Source of the DNA: DASZUC01 sp035547775
GTDB taxonomy: Bacteria > Patescibacteriota > Saccharimonadia > Saccharimonadales > UBA4665
DNA length: 39,112 bases
Assembly (NCBI GenBank): GCA_035547775.1
Contig: DASZUC010000003.1
Coordinates: forward strand, 1 to 39,112
Direction of reading: 5' to 3'
The translations under genes and the position numbers were made by a program. Shown here one piece after another: positions 22,552 to 29,312 of this stretch; position 1 is the first letter of the stretch; each line of letters opens with the position of its first letter. The notes under the pieces were generated by a model. The model was not told the origin of the DNA, did not search any database, and saw only the letters and a list, made by a program, of their open reading frames with translations.

Positions 22552-24072
22552 ATGCCGACCACAAATGAGAAAATTGGCCAGCTAATTGCTCAAATGCGGC
22601 AAGAACGCGGCCTTACTCAAGCTGAGTTTGCTCGACGTTTATCAACCAGCCAGTCAGCCGTCAACCGCATGGAACACGGCCGCCAGAACATGAGTCTGGA
22701 AACGCTCGGTCGCATCAGCGACGTCCTCAACAAGCAACTTATTAACCTCAGTGACGGCGCCGTTAATCTGCGGATTGAAGGTGGTCAAGAATTACACGGC
22801 TCTATTCCACTTAAGACCAGCAAAAACGCAGCAGTTGCCCTACTCTGTGCCAGCCTGCTCAACCATGGCGTAACCCGCTTTAAATCTTTCCCACGCATCG
22901 AAGAAGTCTACCGCATTATTGAAGTACTGGAGAGCATTGGCGTGCAAGTTAAATGGCTAGCTGGTAACGACATTGAAATTCGACGACCAGCGCAACTGCA
23001 ACTTGATAAGCTCAACGCTCGCGCCGCCCGAAAAACTCGCAGCGTCTTGATGATGATCGGCTCGCTCATGCACGATTATAAAGACTTCAAAATTCCCTAT
23101 GCTGGTGGCTGTGAACTAGGCCGACGTACTGTTGAGCCACACCTATTTGCTCTCGAAGAGTTTGGCGTGAGCATTACCGCCACCACCGGACATTACAACG
23201 TGGCGGTCAAAAAACGAGCACCGGGCGAACTCACCTTGTACGAATCAGGCAACACTGTTACCAATAACGTGTTGATGGCCGCCGCTCGCACCACCCAGCC
23301 CACCATCATTCAAGCGGCCAGTGGTGATTACATGGTGCAGGACCTCTGCTTTTTCTTACAAAAGTTGGGCGTTGAAATTGAAGGTATCGGCACGCAGTTC
23401 CTGCGCATCAAGGGTGTGCCTCATATTAAAAAGAACGTGACTTTTGCTCCTACCGAAGACCCCATCGAGGCTATGTTTTTCATTTCCGTGGCGGTGACAA
23501 CCAACTCCAAAATTACTATTGAGCGTGTGCCATTCAAGTGGATTGGTCTGGAGCTCTTGAAGCTCAAGAAAATGGGCGTTAACTACCGCTTGGGCGAACC
23601 CTACAAGGCCGTTAACGGTAAAATCGAACTGGCTGACCTTACCATCGAAAAACACGATGGCGCTTTGAAAGCACTGAACGAAAAACTTCACCCTAACCTA
23701 TATCCTGGCCTCAATCCCGACAATTTGCCGTATTTTGTGCCTATCGCCTGCGTTGCTCGGGGCCGCACCTTGATTCACGACTGGATGTACGAAAACCGGG
23801 CAATTTATTACACCGAGATGACTAAAGTTGGCGCTGAAGTCGAATTAGCTGACCCTCACCGCATCTATGTGACCGGCCCCACGCGTTTTAAAGCTGCCGA
23901 TGTGGTCTGCCCACCAGCTTTGCGACCAGCCAGCCTGCTTTTAATCGGTATGCTAGCTGCTGGCGGCACTTCTATGCTGCGCAATGTTTATACCATTAAT
24001 CGTGGCTACGAAGACTTAGCCGAACGGCTGAACAGCCTTGGGGCCCGGATTACTGTTCTACACGAAATTTAA
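22552..24072 (+). CDS. murA: XRE HTH domain fused to MurA (UDP-GlcNAc enolpyruvyl transferase)
   Basis: 506 aa, about 75 longer than normal MurA. Residues 6-62 form a Cro/XRE HTH (IGQLIAQMRQERGLTQAEFARRLSTS...); residues 72-506 are MurA: K91-N92 (SKNAAV), catalytic loop YAGGCELGRR with C187, and NPDNLPYFV / MYENRAIYYTEMTKVGAEVE near the substrate-binding aspartate. The enzyme makes the first committed step to peptidoglycan. A fused DNA-binding domain suggests a trigger enzyme that reports wall-precursor state to transcription. TATTAT (22540-22545) lies six bases before ATG. C187 and active-site lysine are intact, so activity is expected. Confidence 0.93.
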   Translation: MPTTNEKIGQLIAQMRQERGLTQAEFARRLSTSQSAVNRMEHGRQNMSLETLGRISDVLNKQLINLSDGAVNLRIEGGQELHGSIPLKTSKNAAVALLCASLLNHGVTRFKSFPRIEEVYRIIEVLESIGVQVKWLAGNDIEIRRPAQLQLDKLNARAARKTRSVLMMIGSLMHDYKDFKIPYAGGCELGRRTVEPHLFALEEFGVSITATTGHYNVAVKKRAPGELTLYESGNTVTNNVLMAAARTTQPTIIQAASGDYMVQDLCFFLQKLGVEIEGIGTQFLRIKGVPHIKKNVTFAPTEDPIEAMFFISVAVTTNSKITIERVPFKWIGLELLKLKKMGVNYRLGEPYKAVNGKIELADLTIEKHDGALKALNEKLHPNLYPGLNPDNLPYFVPIACVARGRTLIHDWMYENRAIYYTEMTKVGAEVELADPHRIYVTGPTRFKAADVVCPPALRPASLLLIGMLAAGGTSMLRNVYTINRGYEDLAERLNSLGARITVLHEI

Positions 24073-24116
24073 TTAAACTTCAGGCTGGGCTCAGTCACCG
24101 CACGGACAATAAAAAA

Positions 24117-24137
24117 GTGAGCGGAAAAACCGCTCAC
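24117..24137. terminator. Bidirectional terminator between HTH-murA and yggT-like gene
   Basis: Perfect 8-bp stem GTGAGCGG/CCGCTCAC with an AAAAA loop. A-rich sequence on the left gives a T-run on the minus strand, and T-rich sequence follows on the plus strand, so it serves both convergent genes. Confidence 0.8.
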
Positions 24138-24163
24138 TCTTGTCGTTTTCGCTAGGGCTAAGA

Positions 24164-24475
24164 TTATTTCTTGGCCCAGCGAGCTGGGTTGAGGTAAGCC
24201 ACGAGCGCACCTACAACTAATGCGTAGGCTGCCATGACGAACAGCAACGATAGGTCGACGTAGTGTGGGTGACCCACTGGTGCCGAAGTGAAAACACTGC
24301 GGAACGGTGTCAGTAACGCGTCGGTGGAGTTGTTGATCCACGCCGCGAAACCATTAGTTGGGTCGACTGCAAAAAAGTGCAGCACAAACCGTACGGCCAA
24401 ACCGAGTTCGGCGACCGATACAAAAAGAGCCGCGAGCGAAGCGCCCGGGGCCATCATTACGTCTTTACCTTTCAT
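24164..24475 (-). CDS. YggT family membrane protein
   Basis: 103 aa, two to three membrane helices. Pattern of YggT/Ycf19 proteins: ELGLAVRFVLHFFAVDPTNGF, then ALLTPFRSVF with the conserved PFR, and YVDLSLLFVMAAYALVVGAL. Function in bacteria is unclear (osmotic or division-related roles are proposed for relatives). AGGAGAGGG lies next to the ATG, and a TTGACA-N17-TATGTA promoter lies at 24526-24498. Confidence 0.75.
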   Translation of the reverse strand: MKGKDVMMAPGASLAALFVSVAELGLAVRFVLHFFAVDPTNGFAAWINNSTDALLTPFRSVFTSAPVGHPHYVDLSLLFVMAAYALVVGALVAYLNPARWAKK

Positions 24476-24497
24476 ACCCTCTCCTTTTTTTAGGTAT

Positions 24498-24526
24498 TAC
24501 ATATTAAGTATATGCCCATATGTCAA
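24498..24526 (-). promoter_or_regulatory. Promoter of the YggT-like gene
   Basis: A consensus TTGACA (24526-24521) with a 17-base spacer to TATGTA (24503-24498). Confidence 0.5.
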
Positions 24527-24686
24527 GCTTTGGCAGTTTGACCCCTGTTAATTTATAATTTTTATAGTGGCAGTGCTTATGCTTGCTTTTTCTATAAAAT
24601 AGTTTATAAATTTAACTAGTGTTAGCAGAGATAGACTGGCTCAGATTCTTCCGATCCTATATAATCTCCCCTGTTCTTAACTTTAC

Positions 24687-24793
24687 AATTTTGTAAACCA
24701 ACAAAGTGTTTGCAAAATTGAGAGGATGACCGTAGGGCTAAGCCGAAGCTTTTGCCGGTAGGCAAAACGAGGTAGGCCCGTACGGGAGGACGA
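24687..24793 (+). ncRNA. Structured leader RNA directly before tRNA-Gly
   Basis: Homologue of the tRNA-Lys leader at 6400. Helices: 12-bp stem 24687-24698/24708-24719; conserved GAGAGGA (24720-24726); CCGTA/TACGG (24730-24734, 24781-24785); GGGC/GCCC (24735-24738, 24776-24779); GCC/GGT; TTTTGCC/GGCAAAA (24750-24767) with GAAGC/CGA internal loop. Compared with the Lys copy, GGGC/GCCC replaces GCGC/GCGC and CCGTA/TACGG replaces AAACATA/TACGTTT, so pairing is kept while sequence changes. A TATAAT box at 24660-24665 would drive it. The rest of the gap from 24527 to 24686 is AT-rich with no gene seen. Confidence 0.6.
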
Positions 24794-24868
24794 GCGGGAT
24801 TCGTATAACGGTTAATATGCAAGTTTTCCAAACTTGAGACGGGGTTTCGACTACCCCATCCCGCACCA
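24794..24868 (+). tRNA. tRNA-Gly(TCC)
   Basis: Acceptor GCGGGAT/ATCCCGC, anticodon arm CAAGT/ACTTG, loop TTTCCAA (anticodon TCC, reading GGA), encoded CCA (24866-24868). Three bases before tRNA-Arg(TCT). Confidence 0.96.
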
Positions 24869-24871
24869 TAC

Positions 24872-24948
24872 GCCCCGGTAGCTCAGTTGGATAGAGCAGA
24901 GGACTTCTAAGCCTAAGGTCAGTGGTTCGAATCCACTCCGGGGTACCA
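24872..24948 (+). tRNA. tRNA-Arg(TCT)
   Basis: Acceptor GCCCCGG/CCGGGGT, anticodon loop CTTCTAA (anticodon TCT, reading AGA), T-loop TTCGAAT, encoded CCA (24946-24948). The anticodon stem is weak (GAGGA against GCCTA), with mismatches at its ends. Confidence 0.92.
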
Positions 24949-25034
24949 GATAGTTTCACTAAGGACATTCCACTAAGTATCGACAGCAATAGCCCATCGG
25001 GCTATTCTGGGTTCGAATCCTATCGAGCGCACCA
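24949..25034 (+). other. tRNA-like 3' fragment after tRNA-Arg(TCT)
   Basis: Ends with a T-arm (CTGGG TTCGAAT CCTAT) and GAGCGCACCA like a tRNA 3' end, but no matching 5' acceptor strand or D-arm precedes it. A perfect 8-bp hairpin AATAGCCC/GGGCTATT (24988-25006) sits where an anticodon or variable arm would be. The 3' end does not match the adjacent tRNA-Arg. It is followed by an intrinsic terminator, as a functional transcript end would be. Confidence 0.45.
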
Positions 25035-25044
25035 AGTTGATTGA

Positions 25045-25070
25045 AACCCCTCAATTCGAGGGGTTTTGTT
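25045..25070 (+). terminator. Intrinsic terminator of the tRNA-Gly/Arg transcript
   Basis: AACCCCTC/GAGGGGTT stem (25045-25052, 25058-25065), AATTC loop and TTGTT after it. The folP -10 box TATAGT starts at 25070, inside the T-rich tail. Confidence 0.8.
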
Positions 25071-25081
25071 ATAGTACAGCT

Positions 25082-25825
25082 ATGACAGAGCTGGTTGGCA
25101 TACTCAATATCACCCCTGATAGTTTTAGTGATGGCGGTGACTTTTTCAGGCTCGAAGCGGCCCTTAAGTGCGCCGATCAGCTTTTTGCTGATGGCGCTAG
25201 CCTACTAGATATCGGTGCCGAATCGACCCGTCCTGGCGCCAAACCCTTAACCGCTAGCGAGGAGTGGCAACGTCTAGAGCCCGCTCTCAGCAAACTACTG
25301 CCGGCTTATCCTGGCCGGATATCGCTTGATTCATATCATCCCGAAACTATCGAACGAGCTTTCACTATCGGCTCAGTCATAGTCAATGACGTCACCGGCC
25401 TTCACAATCCAGCCATGGTCGCGGTAGTGACCACATTGAAACCGCGCGTTATCATCAGTCATCTGCCCGGCACCGATATCCAGGCCGCTCATCAACTCAA
25501 GCCAGTTACCAGCGTAGGGGCTGTCAAAGCCGACTTGCTGGCAACGGCTCAGCAGCTGGAGCGCGCCGGGCTAGCCCGTCAACAGATCATCCTCGACCCG
25601 GGTATTGGCTTTGGTAAAACCATGGAATTAAACGCGCAGTTACTGAGCTTTGCGGCCGAAGTTCCCGATTATGAGGTAATGATTGGCTATTCGCGCAAAC
25701 GCTTCCTGGGCGAACAACGCATGGAGCTCGAACCCAACCTGGCTGCTGGTCGGATCGCCATACAGAGTGGCGCCAACTATTTGCGAGTCCATGACGTTGC
25801 TGGCCACGCCCAACTGCTCAAATAG
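25082..25825 (+). CDS. folP: Dihydropteroate synthase
   Basis: 247 aa. Joins para-aminobenzoate to hydroxymethyl-dihydropterin diphosphate in de novo folate synthesis. Seen: GILNITPDSFSDGG, DIGAESTRPGA, SLDSYHP, VNDVTG, LDPGIGFGKT, GYSRKRFLG and LRVHDVAGHA, all DHPS landmarks. The frame is open to 25037, but that would run through the tRNA-like terminator; TATAGT (25070-25075) six bases before ATG 25082 fixes the start. Its presence is notable because most reduced Patescibacteria lack folate synthesis. Confidence 0.93.
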   Translation: MTELVGILNITPDSFSDGGDFFRLEAALKCADQLFADGASLLDIGAESTRPGAKPLTASEEWQRLEPALSKLLPAYPGRISLDSYHPETIERAFTIGSVIVNDVTGLHNPAMVAVVTTLKPRVIISHLPGTDIQAAHQLKPVTSVGAVKADLLATAQQLERAGLARQQIILDPGIGFGKTMELNAQLLSFAAEVPDYEVMIGYSRKRFLGEQRMELEPNLAAGRIAIQSGANYLRVHDVAGHAQLLK

Positions 25826-25869
25826 CTCTTACCTAGTTGTCAGTCCGCAAAACGTGATACGCTTATGCT

Positions 25870-26643
25870 ATGGATTTGCAGATGCTCTACGCGCTCCTGT
25901 TGGTCGCAATGTTCGTCTACATGAGTATTTGGTTCGGTTTTGCTTTTTTGGTGAAGCGCATCGATGCTGTGGATAGTGCTTGGGGCCTAGGCTTTGTATA
26001 TGTGGCGCTCATTGTCCTATTTTCAGACCATCTCCCCGCTGCCGCTCGTGCCGCTGCTATTCTCACGGGCGTGTGGGGTTTGCGCTTGAGCTGGCACATT
26101 ACCCAACGTAATCGACGTACTACTGAAGATAAGCGCTATGCTGTCTACCGTAAGAAGTGGGGTGATAATTTTTGGAGCAAGGCGTACACCAATATTTACC
26201 TGCTCCAAGGTTTGCTCATTTTGCTGGTCAGTACCCCTCTAGTTGCTATCGAAAGTCGCATGGGGAAAACCTGGAACGCTCTGATGTGGACTGGTTTTGG
26301 CGTCTGGGTATTCGGCATTTTATTTGAGGCTATTGCCGATTACCAATTGCGCCGTTTTCGAGCCACAGTACGTACCCACAAGGTTTTGCAAACCGGCCTC
26401 TGGCATTATAGCCGCCACCCGAATTACTTTGGCGAGATTATGACATGGTTGGGCGCGGCTTTAGTAGCCGGTGGCCTCGGGCAATGGTGGGGCTTCGTTG
26501 GCCCAGTTGTTATCGCTTTCTTAATTACCCAAGTCTCTGGCATTCCACCGCTTGAAAAGCGCTACGCCCACGACAAAACCTACCAGGACTACGCTCGACG
26601 CACCTCGATTCTCATTCCTTGGTTCCCACGTACAGAACGTTAG
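25870..26643 (+). CDS. DUF1295 membrane protein (steroid 5-alpha-reductase-like)
   Basis: 257 aa, about six to seven membrane helices. Signatures: VKRIDAVDSAWGLGFVY near the N-terminus and LQTGLWHYSRHPNYFGEIMTWLG, the NADPH-binding/C-terminal box shared with ICMT and steroid-5-alpha-reductase proteins, then PPLEKRYAHDKTYQDYARRTS. Reduction or methylation of a lipid is possible; substrate unknown. TACGCT (25858-25863) is six bases before ATG. Its stop overlaps that of the convergent AHSA1 gene through TTAG. Confidence 0.85.
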   Translation: MDLQMLYALLLVAMFVYMSIWFGFAFLVKRIDAVDSAWGLGFVYVALIVLFSDHLPAAARAAAILTGVWGLRLSWHITQRNRRTTEDKRYAVYRKKWGDNFWSKAYTNIYLLQGLLILLVSTPLVAIESRMGKTWNALMWTGFGVWVFGILFEAIADYQLRRFRATVRTHKVLQTGLWHYSRHPNYFGEIMTWLGAALVAGGLGQWWGFVGPVVIAFLITQVSGIPPLEKRYAHDKTYQDYARRTSILIPWFPRTER

Positions 26644-27089
26644 CCAACCAGCTTGACCAGTTTGTCGAGACTCTGATTCAAACCAACTTCTGCCCCACCT
26701 AAGTATGGTGCCGCTTCCGGAGTGGCCGAGAGTAATTCCGAGGTCACGGTCAAGGTAGTCTGACCGTCCGCTTCACTAAGTTCGTAGGTTTGAAGCATTT
26801 CAAATAAGGGCTTGCCTTCCGCATCCAGCGGCGTGCCGATAAACGCCAAGCGTTCAGGCTCTACCACTTCTTTATACGTTCCAGCTAGTGGATACAAAGT
26901 ACCGCTAGGATCTTGCATGCTGAGACTGAGCCTACCGCCCGGCCGGGCATCGAGTTCACAGTTAGGTACGGTAAACGTGTCCGGTGCATACCATTCAGCA
27001 AAGAGCTCAGACTTTGTGAGGGCCTCCCAGACTTTAGCGCGTGGTGCGTTAAATGTCCTCGTCAAATGTAAGGTTTTATAATCACTCAT
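26640..27089 (-). CDS. AHSA1/SRPBCC domain protein
   Basis: 149 aa, one SRPBCC (START-like) fold of the AHSA1 type: LTRTFNAPRAKVWEALTKSELFAEWYAP at the N-terminus, GGRLSLSM, GTYKEVVEPERLAFIG and LGGAEVGLNQSLDKL at the C-terminal helix. Such proteins bind hydrophobic ligands; the exact role is unknown. Its ATG overlaps the arsR-like stop by four bases (27086-27089), the familiar ArsR-AHSA1 operon arrangement. Confidence 0.9.
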   Translation of the reverse strand: MSDYKTLHLTRTFNAPRAKVWEALTKSELFAEWYAPDTFTVPNCELDARPGGRLSLSMQDPSGTLYPLAGTYKEVVEPERLAFIGTPLDAEGKPLFEMLQTYELSEADGQTTLTVTSELLSATPEAAPYLGGAEVGLNQSLDKLVKLVG

Positions 27090-27400
27090 ACTTCCCCTTT
27101 CTTTAATTGTTGCTCGAGCTTATCGAAACGCTGCTGCCAATGGGCGTGATCAAAGTTGCTCAACCAGGCCTGCAAATCAGCAAATGGCTGCGGCTCTAAT
27201 CCGTAAATACGTTTCTGGGCCTTCGCCCTAGATCGTACTAAGCCCGCCGCGCTCAAGACCTTAAGGTGTTTAGAGGCTTGCGGCTGGCTGAAGTGCAGGC
27301 GATGAGCAATGTCGTTAACTGACCGTGGCTCCTCACGCAGCAGCTCCACAATCTGTAAACGATTGGGTTCAGCTATAGCCAGTAATGTGGTAGCGTTCAT
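27086..27400 (-). CDS. ArsR-family transcriptional regulator
   Basis: 104 aa, single winged helix: LLAIAEPNRLQIVELLREEPRSVNDIAHRLHFSQPQASKHLKVLSAAGLV, matching the ArsR DNA-binding core. No metal-binding cysteine motif (CVC) is present, so the signal is not an ArsR-type metal. Controls the AHSA1 gene it overlaps, and probably itself: a TTGACA-N18-TATATT promoter (27437-27408) seven bases from the ATG contains the direct repeats GTATATT. Confidence 0.92.
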   Translation of the reverse strand: MNATTLLAIAEPNRLQIVELLREEPRSVNDIAHRLHFSQPQASKHLKVLSAAGLVRSRAKAQKRIYGLEPQPFADLQAWLSNFDHAHWQQRFDKLEQQLKKGEV

Positions 27401-27407
27401 GTCTTTT

Positions 27408-27437
27408 AATATACTCTACTAGGAATATACGTGTCAA
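27408..27437 (-). promoter_or_regulatory. Promoter of arsR-AHSA1 with possible operator repeats
   Basis: Perfect TTGACA (27437-27432), 18-base spacer, TATATT (27413-27408), seven bases to the ATG. GTATATT occurs twice within it, and a TAGTAGTATAT / TAGTAGAGTATAT pair is spaced about 25 bases apart, suggesting autoregulation. Confidence 0.65.
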
Positions 27438-27458
27438 GGCATATACTACTATAATCAG

Positions 27459-27487
27459 TTGCCAGAAGCCCACTTAACAGATATAAT
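27459..27487 (+). promoter_or_regulatory. Promoter of tRNA-His
   Basis: TTGCCA (27459-27464), 17-base spacer, perfect TATAAT (27482-27487), 12 bases before the tRNA. Confidence 0.75.
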
Positions 27488-27499
27488 GTGGCGGTTCAT

Positions 27500-27577
27500 G
27501 GCGAATGTAGCTCAGTTGGTTAGAGCGTCGGGTTGTGGTCCCGAAGGTCGTGGGTTCGAGACCCATCATTCGCCCCA
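27500..27577 (+). tRNA. tRNA-His(GTG)
   Basis: Acceptor GCGAATG/CATTCGC with the extra G-1 (27500) opposite C73, anticodon loop TTGTGGT (GTG), T-loop TTCGAGA, encoded CCA (27575-27577). No terminator is seen before the next gene, so the transcript may continue into it. Confidence 0.96.
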
Positions 27578-27609
27578 AGATTAATTGGTGGGTTTTAGTG
27601 AGACTTATC

Positions 27610-28029
27610 ATGACTGAATTATCCGATGTGTCCACGCTAGCGGCTGATACAGATATTTATCATCACTCTCGGGCCCTTCCTGACCTTGTCGCACTTGGCA
27701 GCTTTGATCCTCAGTTTAGTCACAACGACGGCGCCTTTTATTTCACGACCGAGCGCGTCCAAAGAACAAATTGCATAGCAACAGTGCAAGAACCATTAAA
27801 ACTATTCAGTCTCAGTACGATTTCAGACGAAGAATTTGAGATGCTGACCGACGTCGGTGACGGTAACTTTTGGCTTGGTGCTGTTTCATTAGGTTTTGAT
27901 GGCCGTCTGTTTGTGACACGTGAGGTTTTTACCGAAATCACCCCTGACCGCTACAGTGACGAACTGGTTATTTTTAAGGAAAGTTTACACAAGCTCGCTG
28001 ACATCCGTTCGCTGAAAGACCTTCTTTAG
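27610..28029 (+). CDS. Hypothetical protein, 139 aa
   Basis: Not recognised. Soluble; a mix of strands (FYFTTERV, FWLGAVSLGFDGRLFVT) and helices (SDELVIFKESLHKLADI). The frame stays open back to 27535, inside tRNA-His, so the first ATG after the tRNA is chosen. It lacks both a -10 box six bases upstream and a good ribosome site, and may be read from the tRNA-His promoter. Shares the TTAG stop overlap with the MarP-like gene. Confidence 0.65.
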   Translation: MTELSDVSTLAADTDIYHHSRALPDLVALGSFDPQFSHNDGAFYFTTERVQRTNCIATVQEPLKLFSLSTISDEEFEMLTDVGDGNFWLGAVSLGFDGRLFVTREVFTEITPDRYSDELVIFKESLHKLADIRSLKDLL

Positions 28030-29186
28030 CGAAGGCAGACGCCGGTGCTGACGCGACGTTGCGATTGTTGAGCTTGCTGGACTAGCTGAAGCAGGCTTGA
28101 GGACGTTAGGGCATAGCCATGGCTGGGCACTTTATCTGACCGAGTGATAACCATCCCAATCACTCGTCCATCGGCAAGCATCACCGGGCTACCCGACAGA
28201 CCGGGTTGGATGGTTGCCTGGATGTCGTAAACCATTTCGTTCACGACACCCACGTCATAAATTGTGCGCGCACGTGCCTGTAATTCCCGGCTCAAAGAGC
28301 CCAGCACGAGGGCGTAGGCACCATTGGGGTAACCAGTACTATAAATAGCTTGGCCAGGTGCGGCATCGCCCGATAGCAATGAGAGTGGTGGCGTGTTGAG
28401 ATTGGGCACACGCAACAGAGCGACATCATGCTTGGCATTGAATAACACCGGCTCTGCTGTGTAGTTATGATTGGCTATTTTTACCAACGGCTGCTCGACG
28501 CCAGCAATAACGTGCGCCGCCGTCATTACTAAGTGAGGACCAACCACAAAACCAGAACCAGTAATCACTCCACCGCAACCTAACCCCGTTAGCTTGACCG
28601 TGGCCGGCACCACTACGGCTTTTTTGGTGGTACTAATACGCACATTCTGACTAATATATGGCTGGGTTTGAATGATAAGGTGCGTGGGATCATTGGGGTT
28701 AATTAAGTGATTAAACGTCCCGAAAACAGCCGGTGCAGCGGGTAAGTGATGGTTCAGCGCCAGCACTAAGCGGGCATCGTTGGTGGCCGTGCTGAGACTG
28801 GAAAAAGGCAAACGGCCAATGGCCGCAGTTGCCAGCCAAACACTAATCAACACACTAGCTAAACTCAATATGACCCCGAGCTCTACCTCCCATGGTAATT
28901 CTTGGGGATTGAGCTGGAGTTTTGCCTGCCAGTACGAGCTGAACTTATAACTGCGTATCCCCAGATAACTGGCAACGATCAGCACCAGGCTGCCATTAAT
29001 GACAGTGAGTTGAGTACGATCGTGGAGTGGCAGCATGTGTGGCAATAAGCCTCCGGCGACAAACAGGCCGCCAAAAAAGCCAGCCATAAGGCAGAATTGT
29101 CGGAACAATCCCAAACGCAGGCCGGCCCAAACCGAGCCCACAACGAGCAAGACAATGATGGCATCGATCCAGTTGAAGCCAAACAT
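28026..29186 (-). CDS. MarP-like CvpA/trypsin-fold membrane serine protease
   Basis: 386 aa. Residues 1-125 hold four membrane helices of the CvpA type (NWIDAIIVLLVVGSVWAG...); 200-375 form a trypsin-like domain with H225 (TAAHV), D254 (KHDVALL) and S331 (PGLSGSPV). Cysteines C204 and C384 are placed like the disulfide of Mycobacterium MarP, with the last Cys two residues from the end. MarP is a periplasmic protease for acid resistance acting on wall enzymes; a similar wall-stress role here is inferred. CATAAT lies eight bases before ATG. Confidence 0.88.
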   Translation of the reverse strand: MFGFNWIDAIIVLLVVGSVWAGLRLGLFRQFCLMAGFFGGLFVAGGLLPHMLPLHDRTQLTVINGSLVLIVASYLGIRSYKFSSYWQAKLQLNPQELPWEVELGVILSLASVLISVWLATAAIGRLPFSSLSTATNDARLVLALNHHLPAAPAVFGTFNHLINPNDPTHLIIQTQPYISQNVRISTTKKAVVVPATVKLTGLGCGGVITGSGFVVGPHLVMTAAHVIAGVEQPLVKIANHNYTAEPVLFNAKHDVALLRVPNLNTPPLSLLSGDAAPGQAIYSTGYPNGAYALVLGSLSRELQARARTIYDVGVVNEMVYDIQATIQPGLSGSPVMLADGRVIGMVITRSDKVPSHGYALTSSSLLQLVQQAQQSQRRVSTGVCLR

Positions 29187-29312
29187 CCATTAGCATTATG
29201 AACGAAGTTCACCCCTCATCGCAAGATCAGCACCTGTCAGGATCAGCCTGACCATACGTTGAACCGCCGAAGTTGCTATACTATAAGCAGCAAATTATTT
29301 GACGGAGGTAGC

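Noticed and set aside
25037..25081. Upstream start for folP giving 15 extra residues
   Set aside because: It would run through the terminator after the tRNA-like fragment; the -10 box six bases before 25082 fits the later start.
27535..27609. Start of the 139-aa protein inside tRNA-His
   Set aside because: The 25 extra codons come from the tRNA gene; the first ATG after it is a more sensible start.
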